In this document: positions 7,196 to 17,122 of the stretch, one piece after another
How the letters are laid out: each line of letters opens with the position of its first letter
How positions within the stretch are numbered: the stretch's first letter is position 1
Assembly (NCBI RefSeq): GCF_900111865.1
Contig: NZ_FOJS01000009.1
Location: 1-64,000 of the forward strand
Direction: 5' to 3'
DNA from: Parageobacillus thermantarcticus
GTDB taxonomy: Bacteria > Bacillota > Bacilli > Bacillales > Anoxybacillaceae
Length of the DNA stretch: 64,000 bases
Notes under the pieces: generated by a model
The model's input: the letters and a program-made list of their open reading frames with translations, nothing else
Databases searched by the model: none
What the model was told of the DNA's origin: nothing
Made by a program: the position numbers and the translations under genes

Positions 7196-10100
7196 TTAAA
7201 TCGGGAGAAGATGAGAGCCATCAAATAAATATAAATAACATTCGTCTACGTTCATTTTCCAAATTTGTTCCACAGCGCGGCGGTATAATTGCATTTGTGT
7301 TTTATAACGGGAGATCATCACCTGTTTTGCTTCGCGCCATCCTCCTGCGAACCGGTTCGTTATCGCATCGGTTTTAAAGTCGATTAGTACAAGCCCGTTT
7401 TCGTCGGCAAACAAACAGTCAATGACACCTTGGACGAGAATTTTTCTTTCTTCGCCAACTCCGTCTCCATATACTTCTTGTGCCGGAAGCGCCAAGCTAA
7501 ACGGCACCTCGCGTTGAATTTCGCTAGCGGCGCAGAGGCGCTTGCCGATTTCCGTATCGAAAAATGCGACAATGCTTGAAACGTCGACCGTTTCCGCCTG
7601 CTCGTGCGTCAATAGTTCCATTTGCACTAATTTCGCGATTTGCTCGCGGACCGCTTCTTCCGTAATCGGCGCTGTGAAATCAACATGCCGCATCACAATA
7701 TGCAGCGCCGTTCCTTTTTCTGCTGGTGTCAATGTTTTTTCTCTCATAAACATTGGACGTTCAAACAGCGGAGTGGAAAACGAATGAAGCAGCATTCTGT
7801 CCGCATTTTCCCCGAAAATTTCACGATGCCGTTTTAACTCGGATACCGTCTGCTTCGCACGGACAAGCGTTTCTTTCTCATATGCATACTTCCATGAAAG
7901 GAGGCGCTGCACTTCTTCTGCGCATTCGCCTGCCGGAACACGTTCTCCCCGCATCAGCGCAGTAGCGATTTGTTCATCAAACCGCTCTGCTTCTTGGTCA
8001 GCGTCATGCAGCTCTCTAGCTGGAATTATCGTTATATGCCAAACGGACGGATGGGAAGCGATCTCCTCGCACACATGGGACAAGTCGCCTAAGTGATGTC
8101 CGTCGCGGTGGCGAATAAGCGCCCTTCCGATCCAATCTAAATAGCAACGCGCAGCGGCGCGGACGTCATCCGGCAAAAGCCAATTTTCTTCGGACGCAGT
8201 GCTTTTCCATTTTTCTATTTCCTTTTGCGCATCTTTCACCGCTCCAATTAAGTATAGTTTCTCTTTCGCTCTTGTTAGCGCGACGTATAAAATGCGCATT
8301 TCTTCCGCCAAAAAATCGAGCCGTTTCTTCTGTTTGATCGCGATTTGCGGCAATGTAGGATAGCTGATGCGCAGCTTCGGATCGACGAAGCGCGCCGCAA
8401 AACCGAGTTCTTTATCAAGCAAATACGATCCATATAAATCCCGTTTATTAAACGAGCGCGCCAAGCCAGCGACAAAGACGATCGGAAATTCAAGACCTTT
8501 GCTGCTATGAATCGTCATAATGCGAACAACATCTTCTTGTTCGCCAAGCGCACGCGCCGCTCCTAAATCATCACCGCGCTCTTGCAGGCGCTCGATAAAC
8601 CGCAAAAAGCGAAACAGCCCGCGAAATGACGTCGCTTCGTATTGCCGCGCCCTGTCATAAAGCGCGCGCAAATTCGCCTGGCGTTGCTTTCCACCGGGCA
8701 ATCCTCCGACAAAATCGTAAAAATGCGTATCTCGATACAGCTGCCAAATCACATCCGCTAACGAACGCTGCCGCGCCATCGTCCGCCATTGTTTCAGCTG
8801 TTCGGAAAAAAGGCGCAATTTTTGCTGCAGCATTTTCTCTTCCTCGTTATCCGCCGCTTTGTTTAAAAATGATATCATCGCTTCGTAAAACGTTCCTTTT
8901 TTCTCGTGAATGCGGATCAGCGCCAGCTCATTTTCGTTTAAGCCGACAATCGGAGAACGCAAAACCGACGCAAGTGGTATATCTTGATATGGATTGTCGA
9001 TCACGTTTAATAGCGACAACATGACAGATATTTCTGTCGCTTGAAAATAGCCGGAAGATAGATCAGCATACACCGGGATGCCTTGCGCGCGGAACTCTTC
9101 CATGATTTGCGGAGCAGCCGTCATCGAACGGAGAAGAATAACGATGTCCCGATACATGGCGCGGCGCATCCGCTTCGCTTTGCGATCGTAGATATGGAGC
9201 GGCTCGGAGACGATCTCCTTTATTTTTTTCGCCATCATGCGCGCTTCGAGCTGGGCTGCCGCCAGTTCGTTTGCGTCCAATTCCCCGCTTTCTTCCTCTC
9301 CTTCGCCATTCCGGTCAATTAAAATCAGCTCTGGCGCGGCTTGCACACTGTCTGGATAGTCGACAGCGCCATATTTTAGTTCCGCCGCTTCGTCATATTC
9401 GATTTCCCCGACCGTTTCGCCCATAATTTGCTTAAAAATAAAGTTCGTGCCGTGCAAAACTTCCGCGCGGCTGCGAAAGTTACGGGACAAATCAATTTTC
9501 ATTCCCGAATGCGCGCCATCTGCCGTAAATCGTTTGTATTTGCTTAAAAATAGCAGCGGCTCCGCCAAGCGGAAGCGGTAAATGGATTGCTTTACGTCAC
9601 CTACCATAAACAAATTTCCGCCTTTTGTCACAAGCTGCAATATTGCTTCTTGCACCATGTTCGTATCTTGATACTCGTCCACAAGCACTTCAACAAATTG
9701 GGCACGATAATCCAAAGCGGCATCGGACGGAAGCCACTGCCCATCAGCTGAATCAGGGTGACGCAAAATTTGTAAACAGTAATGTTCCAAGTCAGAAAAA
9801 TCGACGATTCCTTTCTCGCGTTTTCGCGCTTGATACATTTCCGTAAATCGTTTTACTAACCGAACAATCGTTTCAACAATCGGTTTCATTTCCCGCATAT
9901 GGCGAAGCCACGTAGCTGGGCGGAGCGAAAACACATTGTCGCGCAACGATTCCAATTTCTTTTTCGCTTGATCGCGCAATGAATTGGCTTCTTCGAGCAA
10001 TTGCGGATCATACTCATCGCCGCGGCACGATTTTAAACGCGAGAACGATAATGACCGAAACGCTTCATACAGTTCATCCCATGAGCGGTCCAACAACGTT

Positions 10101-10915
10101 TCTAAACGGGCAATTTGCTGCAAATCATCGCGATAATTTTCGGCGCGCGGCAATGGACCCCTAGGCAAATTCGCCAGCTGCAACGCTCTTGAAATGAGGC
10201 GCTTCGCCGCTGCCAATTCCATCTTTACATACTTTTTCAGCCAAGAAATATATGGAATTTCCTCCAATGGAGTATTTTCATCTACATCATACATTGCAAC
10301 AAGGCGATCAAGCCATTTGTATGGTTCAGGATGCGAACGGGAAAACTCATGGATGGCTAAAATCATTTCTTGCAGCTCGGCGTCGCTTCGATCTCCTGTA
10401 TAGCGGTCCACTACGTCAAAAAACGGCTCATTATTTATTTTTCCATATTCTTCTTCGAGAAGCTCCTCCATCACTTCTTCTTTCAGCAATTCCGCTTCCG
10501 TGTCATCAGCGACGCGAAAGACGGGATCGATATCGATGAAATAATAATATTTGCGAATGACGTCTAGGCAAAATGAGTGGATCGTGGAAATCGAAGCGCG
10601 GTTCAATAGGCTAAGCTGCCTCCGCAAATGAAGCGAGTTTGGCTGTTTGTCCAGTTCGCGTTCGATCGCCTCCGCAATTCTCATTTTCATTTCTGACGCA
10701 GAAGCGTTTGTAAACGTTACGACAAGCAGCCTGTCGACATCAACCGGATCTTCTTTCGCCGTAATTTTTTGGATAATCCGTTCGACAAGCACCGCCGTTT
10801 TTCCCGATCCCGCCGCCGCCGCTACTAAAATGTCGCAACCGTCCGCCACAATAGCCTGCCATTGTTCATCCGTCCACTGGCTTTCCTTCGGCTTTGGACA
10901 AAAAACGTTACTCAT
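7196..10915 (-). CDS. addA: ATP-dependent helicase/nuclease subunit A
   Basis: 1239 residues, normal for AddA. UvrD/Rep-type superfamily 1 helicase: Q motif QWTDEQWQAI, Walker A AAAAGSGKTAVLVERI near residues 33-48, motif II VDEYQDTN, motif III GDVKQSIYRFR, motif V MTIHSSKGLEFPIVF and motif VI LYVALTRAKEKLYL. The C-terminal RecB-like nuclease has GVIDCLF...VLIDFKTD, with the catalytic D and K. AddAB unwinds and resects double-strand breaks up to Chi sites, loading RecA. The ATG at 10915 overlaps the addB stop by eight bases, implying coupled translation. Confidence 0.97.
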   Translation of the reverse strand: MSNVFCPKPKESQWTDEQWQAIVADGCDILVAAAAGSGKTAVLVERIIQKITAKEDPVDVDRLLVVTFTNASASEMKMRIAEAIERELDKQPNSLHLRRQLSLLNRASISTIHSFCLDVIRKYYYFIDIDPVFRVADDTEAELLKEEVMEELLEEEYGKINNEPFFDVVDRYTGDRSDAELQEMILAIHEFSRSHPEPYKWLDRLVAMYDVDENTPLEEIPYISWLKKYVKMELAAAKRLISRALQLANLPRGPLPRAENYRDDLQQIARLETLLDRSWDELYEAFRSLSFSRLKSCRGDEYDPQLLEEANSLRDQAKKKLESLRDNVFSLRPATWLRHMREMKPIVETIVRLVKRFTEMYQARKREKGIVDFSDLEHYCLQILRHPDSADGQWLPSDAALDYRAQFVEVLVDEYQDTNMVQEAILQLVTKGGNLFMVGDVKQSIYRFRLAEPLLFLSKYKRFTADGAHSGMKIDLSRNFRSRAEVLHGTNFIFKQIMGETVGEIEYDEAAELKYGAVDYPDSVQAAPELILIDRNGEGEEESGELDANELAAAQLEARMMAKKIKEIVSEPLHIYDRKAKRMRRAMYRDIVILLRSMTAAPQIMEEFRAQGIPVYADLSSGYFQATEISVMLSLLNVIDNPYQDIPLASVLRSPIVGLNENELALIRIHEKKGTFYEAMISFLNKAADNEEEKMLQQKLRLFSEQLKQWRTMARQRSLADVIWQLYRDTHFYDFVGGLPGGKQRQANLRALYDRARQYEATSFRGLFRFLRFIERLQERGDDLGAARALGEQEDVVRIMTIHSSKGLEFPIVFVAGLARSFNKRDLYGSYLLDKELGFAARFVDPKLRISYPTLPQIAIKQKKRLDFLAEEMRILYVALTRAKEKLYLIGAVKDAQKEIEKWKSTASEENWLLPDDVRAAARCYLDWIGRALIRHRDGHHLGDLSHVCEEIASHPSVWHITIIPARELHDADQEAERFDEQIATALMRGERVPAGECAEEVQRLLSWKYAYEKETLVRAKQTVSELKRHREIFGENADRMLLHSFSTPLFERPMFMREKTLTPAEKGTALHIVMRHVDFTAPITEEAVREQIAKLVQMELLTHEQAETVDVSSIVAFFDTEIGKRLCAASEIQREVPFSLALPAQEVYGDGVGEERKILVQGVIDCLFADENGLVLIDFKTDAITNRFAGGWREAKQVMISRYKTQMQLYRRAVEQIWKMNVDECYLYLFDGSHLLPI

Positions 10916-13900
10916 TGAAGTCCTTCCCTTCCGATAATTTTCGCACGATTTCGTGATTTTCTTGCGGAACTAACAGGCGATAGCGATTATTCGGAAACGA
11001 TTCATCAAACTGGCAAACCGACTTAAACGCACAAAACTCGCAAGGCGTCTGTTCATTCAGCTTGTATGGCGCAACATCGACGATTCCGTCAGCAATTTGC
11101 ATGCCGATCATTTGAAATAGATGTCGGATATGCTGGCGAAGATGCCAAAAATCTTCTTCGCTGACGACAGAAGATTTGGCGTGAATCGCTCCTTTTTTTG
11201 TAATTTGCGCCGGAACGATCAGCGACCATTTGCCTTCCTCCATTTGCGTATCCATCAAGCGGATCGCTTCCGCATCCCCGAGCAAAAGCCCGCGCATTTT
11301 AAATTGTTCCAGCAGCTTCCGTTCCACTTCTTTTTCATCATGAAGAAGCTGATCGCTTTTAATAATCGGATTGTGCACATGGAAATAAAGAATCCCGGCC
11401 GGAAAAGCTTCCTTGCCGACTAGCTGTTCCGCGTAAGTGAGCACAATATCCAAATAAGTGAGCATCTGCAGTGCAAGACCATAGTACACTTCCGTTAAAT
11501 TGAGCGTTTTGGCGCTCGACTTATAATCAATGACGCGCAACAGCACTCCCCTTGAACTTTCCGCTTTATCAACGCGATCGATGCGCCCGACAAGTTCCAT
11601 TACCGTTCCGTCCGGAAGGCGGAACGTAAGCGGCGGAAGCGCGCCGTTTGGCCCAAACTCCAGTTCAAGGCCAATCGGCACAAAGCTGCTTGCTTTGGCG
11701 TGCTCGCTTAATACGTTCGTCGTTCGCGCCACAACGTTTTGCAGCTTTCGTTTCATATAGTGATAACGATTGGAACTGAGCAACACTTGCTGCTGGATGA
11801 GCGGCGCGATTTGTTCCACCGCTTCTTTGGACAACTGCTCGCATTGTTGTTTGGACAAATTGCGCCAATCTATTTTCGCTTCGCGGAGGCGGTCGGAAAT
11901 GATTTTTAGCGCGTAATGAAACAGTTGTCCGATGTCAGGAGCATCAAGACGAAAAACTTCCCGCTCCTTTAACCGCAATCCGTGGGAAGCAAAGTGGGAA
12001 AACGGACATTTTTGAAACTGCTCCATGCGCGATACGCTCGCCTGAATTTTTTTTCCGTATAGCCGCTTGCTAATTTCTTTTTTCAGCGGCGTTGCCTCAT
12101 TCGCATAAAACAGTCCGGCAATCGCTTTGCGCGCATGACTCCTCCATTGCGGATCGCTTGCGTAAAAGTTATATACATCCCACCAAAGCGGCGCAATCGA
12201 ATAATGCCGTTTCCATGCTTGCAGCTGCGCCACAAGATATGTCAGCGTCGTCCGCGGAGCGGTGACAAACGCTTGTTGTTCTGCAAGTTCTGCATCAAGC
12301 GGATCGTTTCCGCAGACACGCTTTTGCAAATTCGGAAATAAATCGGCAAGATGCTTAATAATGATCGAAGGAGAGAGCGCTTTTCCTTCTTCGTTTGCCA
12401 GCGGATATGTCACATATAGGCGCTCGCTTGGGCTCGTTAACGCTAAATAAATGAAAAACGGTTCATAAAATAACTGTTCTCTTCCTCCCGGCGCGACTCT
12501 CGTTCCAAATTGCTGCAAAAGTTCACGTTCCGTTTCTGCGAGCAATCCGTCTTCTTTCGCTTTCGCCGGAATGATTCCTTCATTTACACCAATAATAAAC
12601 GCACATTTAACATCAATAAGCCGCGAACGGTCTAATTGGGCAACAATCACTTGGTCGATCGCAGGCGGAACGAGCGAAAATTCAAGGCGGTCAAGCCCCG
12701 TTTCGATGATTTTCGCAAACTCCGCGAGCGGGATCGATTCACTTCCTAACATTTCCACATATTGATTCAATAAATCAACCACCGCATTCCATACTTGCTC
12801 ATGCTGTCTCGCTTCCATCAGCCTTCCTTGTTCTTCCGCTTCTTTGCTCATTTTCTCTAGTTTTCTCGGAATTTGCAATTCTTCTAAAAACAAATAAATC
12901 GCTTCGCAAAGGCTTTTTCCATCTTTTGCTCTGCGCATGCGGCGCTCTAGCATCGAAAGCGGCGTTGCGATCATATCGCGCCATTGATTCAACTTTTCTT
13001 CGTATTGCTTTTCCTCATCCGTTTGTGGGATGGATAGTCCTTCTAACGCCTGGTAGCGGCGGTACGTCCACCGTTCTCCATTCGTCCATTTTTCCCCTTT
13101 CATCCCGTACGCGAGAACATAGTTTTCTAGCTGGTCCATCGCTTCGCGCAGCGCGGCAGTATCTTCGTCCGCTGGAAATAGTAAATCGGTTTTAATGGCG
13201 CGAAACACCGCTTCGTACCGCCAGCGCGATGTAATAACTTCCATGCTGGCCCGCAGCAACTCAATAAGCGGATGGTGGTGCATCGGCTCTTTCTCATCCA
13301 TGAAATATGGAATATGAAAATCAGAAAAAATCGTTTTTACTAAATCACGATAATCTTCCGTATTGCGAACGATCAAAGCGATATCGCGGTAGCGATATCC
13401 TTCGTCGCGAACAAGACGAACGATTTCGCGGGCAACCGCTTCGATTTCCGCACGGCGGTTTGCCGCCTCATATACGATGATGGAATTCGTTTTTTCCGAG
13501 AAGGCGATGGCAGGACGTACATGATAATGCGCCTCAAGATGGGCAAGCGCCTTTTCTTGGTGGCGCATATTTTTTTTAAGAATGATTGCATCTTCCATCG
13601 CGACACCGTTTAACAACGCCATTTGCCGAATGTCATGATACGTTTTCCCTGTTAAATAAAATAAATGTAACTCATTTGGCAACCGGTCGTCGTAAGGGGC
13701 ATCGACCGTTAATGAAACAGTGACTCGCTTACAATGAATAAGCAGCTGTTCAAGCACCATGTACTCCTGCGGCGTAAATTGGTGAAACCCGTCAATATAG
13801 ATTTCCGCATTTCGCAAATAGTGGGAGTGCGGGATTTTTTCGGAAAGCAGTCGCAAATAGTCTTCGGAATCTATATAATGATTCAACAAGCTTCTCTCCA

Positions 13901-14417
13901 GTTCCTCATAAACGATGGATATATCGTTTAACTTATCGGCTAACACCTTTTCGGCCGGTTTTTGTCCTTGTTCCGTCAGCGTTTTTACTTGTTCGCGAAG
14001 ATGCTGCGGAGTTACGCAATAGCGTTTGCATTCTGTAATCATATCGTGAAGCTGTTGAATAAAGCCCGCTTTATCGACGGCGCGTCCAAATAATTTCAAT
14101 TGTTGTTTCCGATGTTCGACAATTTTTCGAATCATCATCTGCATTCCGATATCATTAATATGGTATCGGCTCATTCCCCCTGTTTCTTGCAAAACGCGCC
14201 ACGCCAACCGCGTAAAGCTAAACACTTGCGCCCGTATCATTCCGTCTAATCCCGGCGTATGTATTAACGCATATTCCGATTGAAACGTCATTTGTTCCGG
14301 AACAAGATAAACAATCGGGTTTCCTTTTGGATCTTCTTTTAGTTTATCGCGAATTTCGTTAAGACACGTTGTTGTTTTTCCGCTTCCGGATCTTCCTAAA
14401 AGAAATCGGAGCGACAT
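10908..14417 (-). CDS. addB: ATP-dependent nuclease subunit B
   Basis: About 1169 residues from ATG 14417 (MSLRFLLGRSGSGKTT), chosen because AAGGTG lies six bases upstream; in-frame ATGs at 14423 and 14432 are alternatives. Walker A GRSGSGKT is at residues 8-15. The C-terminal nuclease carries RVIDYKSSAK. Cysteines in FQKCPFSHF and in TPCEFCAFKSVCQF match the four ligands of the AddB iron-sulfur cluster. It partners AddA in break resection and Chi recognition. First gene of the repair operon. No good promoter was identified in the 120 bases upstream. Confidence 0.96.
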   Translation of the reverse strand: MSLRFLLGRSGSGKTTTCLNEIRDKLKEDPKGNPIVYLVPEQMTFQSEYALIHTPGLDGMIRAQVFSFTRLAWRVLQETGGMSRYHINDIGMQMMIRKIVEHRKQQLKLFGRAVDKAGFIQQLHDMITECKRYCVTPQHLREQVKTLTEQGQKPAEKVLADKLNDISIVYEELERSLLNHYIDSEDYLRLLSEKIPHSHYLRNAEIYIDGFHQFTPQEYMVLEQLLIHCKRVTVSLTVDAPYDDRLPNELHLFYLTGKTYHDIRQMALLNGVAMEDAIILKKNMRHQEKALAHLEAHYHVRPAIAFSEKTNSIIVYEAANRRAEIEAVAREIVRLVRDEGYRYRDIALIVRNTEDYRDLVKTIFSDFHIPYFMDEKEPMHHHPLIELLRASMEVITSRWRYEAVFRAIKTDLLFPADEDTAALREAMDQLENYVLAYGMKGEKWTNGERWTYRRYQALEGLSIPQTDEEKQYEEKLNQWRDMIATPLSMLERRMRRAKDGKSLCEAIYLFLEELQIPRKLEKMSKEAEEQGRLMEARQHEQVWNAVVDLLNQYVEMLGSESIPLAEFAKIIETGLDRLEFSLVPPAIDQVIVAQLDRSRLIDVKCAFIIGVNEGIIPAKAKEDGLLAETERELLQQFGTRVAPGGREQLFYEPFFIYLALTSPSERLYVTYPLANEEGKALSPSIIIKHLADLFPNLQKRVCGNDPLDAELAEQQAFVTAPRTTLTYLVAQLQAWKRHYSIAPLWWDVYNFYASDPQWRSHARKAIAGLFYANEATPLKKEISKRLYGKKIQASVSRMEQFQKCPFSHFASHGLRLKEREVFRLDAPDIGQLFHYALKIISDRLREAKIDWRNLSKQQCEQLSKEAVEQIAPLIQQQVLLSSNRYHYMKRKLQNVVARTTNVLSEHAKASSFVPIGLELEFGPNGALPPLTFRLPDGTVMELVGRIDRVDKAESSRGVLLRVIDYKSSAKTLNLTEVYYGLALQMLTYLDIVLTYAEQLVGKEAFPAGILYFHVHNPIIKSDQLLHDEKEVERKLLEQFKMRGLLLGDAEAIRLMDTQMEEGKWSLIVPAQITKKGAIHAKSSVVSEEDFWHLRQHIRHLFQMIGMQIADGIVDVAPYKLNEQTPCEFCAFKSVCQFDESFPNNRYRLLVPQENHEIVRKLSEGKDFNE

Positions 14418-14540
14418 CGGCATCACCTTCATTTTCCACTATTTCCTTCATTCTAGCACATATGTTCGTATTACGGAAGAAAAAATCCCGCTTCCATCCA
14501 TTTTCATTTCGCGAATGCATAAAGAAACCTATACTAATTG

Positions 14541-14584
14541 AAAAAAGTATTCACGAGCTATGCCGCGCGATGAATACTTTTTTC
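14541..14584 (-). terminator. Terminator of the signal peptidase gene
   Basis: AAAAAAGTATTC at 14541 pairs with GAATACTTTTTT at 14572. On the minus strand it directly follows the signal peptidase stop codon; the symmetric A and T tracts could also work on the other strand. Confidence 0.75.
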
Positions 14585-14585
14585 T

Positions 14586-15131
14586 TTAAAAGCGGACGGA
14601 AAATTGTTGAACAGGCCAATAGCGCAAATCGACCTTTCCTACTACTTGGCTTATTTTTACAAAACCAAAATGCCGACTGTCCCAGCTGCTTAACCGGTTA
14701 TCGCCAAGGACGAAGACGCATCCCTTCGGCACTCTTTTTTTCCCTGTAAGTTCTTCTAGCGTAAAATCCCCTGTCAACTTTCCGCCGCTCCACTTATGTT
14801 TATATGGCTGCAAATACGGTTCAGCGATTTTCTTTCCATTAATATACAGCACATCATTTTTGTATTCAATTTGCTCGCCAGGCAGCCCAATCACGCGTTT
14901 TACGTAATCTTCTTTTTTATTTGCGTGAAAGACGATAACATCAAACCGATGAATGTCGCCGATCTGATAGCTTAGCTTATTGACAATGAGCAAATTTCCT
15001 TCCTGTAATGTCGGCATCATCGATTTTCCCTCGACCATATAGTTAGTAAAGCAAAGGAAGCGCAATATCAAAATAAGCGCGAGTATACTTCCAAAAAGAA
15101 ATGACTTGCGCCGCCGTCTCTTTTCGGCCAT
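14586..15131 (-). CDS. sipV: Type I signal peptidase (SipV-like)
   Basis: About 181 residues from MAEKRRRRKSF. Layout: a short basic N-terminus, one membrane segment (FLFGSILALILILRFLCF), then the extracellular S26 domain with the catalytic serine in VEGKSMMPTL, the catalytic lysine in DYVKRVIGLPGE and the conserved GDNRLSSWDSR box. It cleaves signal peptides of exported proteins. Alternative starts at 15152 (ATG) and 15158 (TTG, overlapping the yhjE stop) have weak ribosome-binding sites. Pairing with a YhjE-type gene is as in B. subtilis yhjE-sipV, which is why I prefer the name sipV to other Sip paralogues. Confidence 0.87.
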   Translation of the reverse strand: MAEKRRRRKSFLFGSILALILILRFLCFTNYMVEGKSMMPTLQEGNLLIVNKLSYQIGDIHRFDVIVFHANKKEDYVKRVIGLPGEQIEYKNDVLYINGKKIAEPYLQPYKHKWSGGKLTGDFTLEELTGKKRVPKGCVFVLGDNRLSSWDSRHFGFVKISQVVGKVDLRYWPVQQFSVRF

Positions 15132-15154
15132 CTTCCAATCGCCACCTGTCATTA

Positions 15155-15772
15155 TCAATTTTCATGATCGCGCTGCTTTTCCGTTAATGAAAACTTTGCT
15201 TCCACTCTTTTTCCAGCATACCATAACAATGCGATAACAATCGCTATGATGACTGTGCGCAACGGCTGTTTCACCAGTGCAGCGATATCATACCCAATAA
15301 AGCTAATCGTAAAAATCATCACCATCTTGCCGCATAATACGGCTAAAATAAACTGTTGATGGCTCATCCGCGATAATCCGGCAACAACATTGACAATTGC
15401 CGATGGAGTAAACGGAAAACAATATAATAAAAACACTGGACCAAACCCATGGCGCTCAATCCAATGCATAAACTGTCTCACTTTTCGATGGCGGCTTACA
15501 AAATGAAAAAAACGCTTTTGTCCGATTTTTCGCGTAATCGAAAAAACAAGAATAGAACCAAGGCACGCGCCGATCCATGAAATAAGAAATCCTTGCCATA
15601 AACCAAATGCTGCTGCATTCGCCATTACAAATACAAACATCGGCAAAATCGGAAGAAAAGATTCCAGTAACGTCGCCGCAATGCCCGGGACCACTCCAAA
15701 CGAACGATATTGTTCAAGCATTGATAGCACGTTTTCAAGAGTGAACCATTGTTTGATTGTTTCGATGTCCAT
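15155..15772 (-). CDS. yhjE: TVP38/TMEM64 (DedA-like) membrane protein, YhjE-like
   Basis: 205 residues with about five hydrophobic segments. It contains the SNARE-associated/VTT domain pattern: LLESFLPILPMFVFVMANA, GACLGSILVFSITRKIG and FPFTPSAIVNVVAGLSRM. The family is proposed to move lipids across the membrane; no specific substrate can be read. Overlap of its stop with an upstream reading frame of the signal peptidase suggests one transcript. The signal peptidase neighbour supports orthology with YhjE. Confidence 0.82.
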   Translation of the reverse strand: MDIETIKQWFTLENVLSMLEQYRSFGVVPGIAATLLESFLPILPMFVFVMANAAAFGLWQGFLISWIGACLGSILVFSITRKIGQKRFFHFVSRHRKVRQFMHWIERHGFGPVFLLYCFPFTPSAIVNVVAGLSRMSHQQFILAVLCGKMVMIFTISFIGYDIAALVKQPLRTVIIAIVIALLWYAGKRVEAKFSLTEKQRDHEN

Positions 15773-15881
15773 GCATACTCCCCATTCACATCATGCTATA
15801 TCTTTATTTTACACATTTGTATGAAGAATTTGAACTACTCTCTTTACATATACTAACTATCGAAATAATGGAATTTGAATG

Positions 15882-15940
15882 AAGCCGCTCTCTCCCACTT
15901 GCCTTCATATCCAAGTGAGAGAGAGTTTTCGGCTTTTTAA
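15882..15940. terminator. Long hairpin downstream of comK
   Basis: AAGCCG plus CTCTCTCCCACTTG pairs with CAAGTGAGAGAGAG plus CGGCTT. The T tract (TTTTT) is on the plus strand. It lies four bases past the comK stop, so it probably ends comK transcription although the run of T favours the other direction. Confidence 0.55.
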
Positions 15941-15943
15941 AAA

Positions 15944-16486
15944 TTATCGTTGCTGCCATCCTTTAGAACGGTCCATGCGAAATACATATTGCAATTTACG
16001 TTCTCTCGCCTCCATTCGCTCTGACAATTTCGTCCGCAACTGCGCCGTGCGATAAAGCTGATTTACAAAAGAGTGATAGGAAACATCAAGCAAAATGCTT
16101 TTTTCGTTGGTGAAATAGACGATCGTTTGATCATTTTTTGTGGGTTCATATTTGTATACATGAAGGTGAGAAAGCCAAACACAGCGGGAATCGTTTGGGG
16201 AAATCGTTGGAAAAACGTAAATTTCGTTGAGCGGTTCAATCGCGATCGGAGCTTTATGCGTAACGCCAATGACAGCTCTTGTTCCATCTTTTCTTCCGCG
16301 AAAACTAGCACCGTAATAGTCACAGCTGCGCTTCACAATATCAAGCGGCCTCATTTTGACAACATACTCTCCATCTTCTTCGACAACTTTAGCATACGAA
16401 TTGCCGTGCAAGTAATGTGGTAAAATCGCCATGGTGTATCGGCTAATAATAAATTCATCTAGGATGATAAACTCATTTACTTTCAT
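15944..16486 (-). CDS. comK: Competence transcription factor ComK
   Basis: 180 residues from MKVNEFIILDEFIISRYTMA at ATG 16486, chosen for the AGGAGAG ribosome-binding site seven bases upstream. The sequence is typical of ComK (HYLHGNSYAKVVEEDGEY, DYYGASFRGRKDG, RCVWLSHLHV). ComK activates genes for DNA uptake in B. subtilis by binding paired AT-boxes (AAAA-N5-TTTT). The gene looks intact. I found no exact pair of K-boxes upstream, only A/T-rich sequence at 16540-16600. Synteny with the yhj region fits. Confidence 0.93.
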   Translation of the reverse strand: MKVNEFIILDEFIISRYTMAILPHYLHGNSYAKVVEEDGEYVVKMRPLDIVKRSCDYYGASFRGRKDGTRAVIGVTHKAPIAIEPLNEIYVFPTISPNDSRCVWLSHLHVYKYEPTKNDQTIVYFTNEKSILLDVSYHSFVNQLYRTAQLRTKLSERMEARERKLQYVFRMDRSKGWQQR

Positions 16487-16595
16487 TCCATTTTCTCTCC
16501 TCTCTTCATACATTGTACCTATTTCTATCATATCATTAATAGTTATATTTTTCTATATTTTCAAAAAATATAAGCGTTTTTGTGATGAAAATCGC

Positions 16596-16801
16596 TTAGG
16601 AATTATGAAATATTTGCCGAATTTCTTCTTCCGCCAAATATTCGTTCGCTTGTTCTAGCGCTGTATGCTCTCCGACAGAATCCCCGGCATACGTTTCCTC
16701 ATTCAAAAAAGCTTGATGGAAATGAAAATCTGTACTCATTCGAAATTCAGGTTGTAACGTCGGTCCAAACGGCATTTCTTTTTTTTGTTTTCCTTTTTCA
16801 C
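16596..16801 (-). pseudogene. Small ORF needing a one-base shift at an A8 run
   Basis: On the minus strand AGGAGGCGATCA is followed by a GTG at 16801 that opens KKENKKKK and then meets a stop after about 20 codons. From ATG 16775 another frame runs 59 codons (MPFGPTLQPEFRMSTDFHFH to EEEIRQIFHNS) but has a poor ribosome-binding site. The two frames join across a run of eight A; one extra A would give a single protein starting (GTG)KKENKKKEMPFGPT of about 68 residues. I do not recognise the product: acidic, no membrane segment. It could be a sequencing error, a broken gene, or expression by slippage on the A run. Confidence 0.5.
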
Positions 16802-17061
16802 ATTGATCGCCTCCTGTGATTATGATGCGTCAATGTTCGTAAATTTATGCAATCATCGCCTTTCGCTATATTGCCATGTCGATTTCGGCCGCCTGCCCAA
16901 TGAGCGTTTTTGCGCTTTGGATAAGAATATAGTTAAACTTCTGCAATTGGGCACATTTAATAGATTATCCCGCGCTGTTTAGATCCCATGTCGCTCCATA
17001 GGCGCTATCGTTTCTCGATCACATAATTTTGCAGTATGTATCTATCGGGACGCCTCAACAC
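16802..17061. other. Intergenic stretch with nothing recognised
   Basis: About 260 bases between the small frameshifted gene and the aceA terminator. No convincing ORF with a ribosome-binding site, RNA fold or repeat was seen. The 65-codon plus-strand frame at 16785-16982 has no supporting signal. Confidence 0.5.
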
Positions 17062-17098
17062 GAAAAGGGCACGCTTATATCAAGCATGCCCTTTCCTT
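17062..17098 (-). terminator. Terminator of aceA
   Basis: On the minus strand, AAAGGGCATGCTT, a five-base loop and AAGCGTGCCCTTTT. It lies about 25 bases past the aceA stop. Confidence 0.8.
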
Positions 17099-17122
17099 TA
17101 TATAAAATCCCCCATATCCCCC

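Noticed and set aside
16535-16610. ComK-box pair in the comK promoter
   Set aside because: A/T-rich with several AAAA and TTTT runs, but no pair with the required N5 spacing was found.
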